Position numbers and translations under genes: made by a program
From: Pycnopodia helianthoides
Taxonomy: Eukaryota; Echinodermata; Asteroidea; Forcipulatida; Asteriidae
DNA length: 64,000 nt
NCBI GenBank assembly: GCA_032158295.1
Contig: CM063247.1
Location: forward strand, 22,062,358-22,126,357
Direction of reading: 5' to 3'
In this document: one piece after another, positions 63,945 to 64,000 of the stretch
How positions within the stretch are numbered: the first letter of the stretch is position 1
How the letters are laid out: each line of letters begins with the position of its first letter
The notes under the pieces: model-generated
Databases searched by the model: none
What the model was told of the DNA's origin: nothing
The model's input: only the letters and a program-made list of their open reading frames with translations

Positions 63945-64000
63945 TTAAAACTCAAGTAAGTCGTGAGAAATACAACTTGTCTTCAAACATTACTCATTCC

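Overview
This is a stretch of animal nuclear DNA, not bacterial. Genes are split by GT-AG introns, intergenic DNA is AT-rich, and more than half of the window is repeats. Two conserved protein-coding genes fix the lineage as metazoan. The TTAA-flanked MITEs, tRNA-derived SINEs, Penelope-like element and SnoaL-like gene family together suggest a marine invertebrate deuterostome, most likely an echinoderm. That placement is inference; I could not search a database.

Left third (1-22.9 kb): a tandem array on the minus strand. Three copies of a small SnoaL/DUF4440-like (NTF2-fold) gene lie about 10.5 and 11.7 kb apart, each seen as two exons. They are separated by two copies of a 6-7 kb non-coding block (about 3.0-8.8 kb and 13.9-21.2 kb). 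The second block carries an extra 1.2 kb tandem unit. The intron of the middle gene copy is filled by a nested Penelope-like retroelement array. It has two GIY-YIG open frames and three copies of a motif that folds as a miniature hammerhead ribozyme.

Middle (23-31 kb): gene-poor. It holds a decayed two-exon pseudogene (23.7-24.9 kb), inverted 17-bp minisatellites, and an 895-bp fold-back transposon at 29,324-30,218. That transposon has inverted repeats of about 285 bp and a perfect 9-bp target duplication, as in Mutator-like elements, and it sits inside an older MITE.

31-47 kb: the gene for RNA polymerase III subunit RPC7 (POLR3G/POLR3GL) lies on the minus strand, six exons from 46,860 to 40,933, predicted 224 aa. 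A second segmental duplication (31.1-36.3 kb versus 36.7-42.7 kb) has duplicated its last two exons, which encode the acidic tail. Both copies are intact.

47-56 kb: CLPX, the mitochondrial AAA+ unfoldase, lies on the plus strand in ten exons (48,666-55,656), head to head with POLR3G. The model gives about 627 aa, but exon 7 lacks one base, which breaks the frame as written. The rest (56-64 kb) is non-genic and holds MITEs, SINEs and a 68-bp satellite.

A cross-cutting observation: MITE families with different termini, all using TTAA targets, share an internal core of about 30 bp or more built around CACAGGTTTGTTATTT. It occurs at least ten times in the window.
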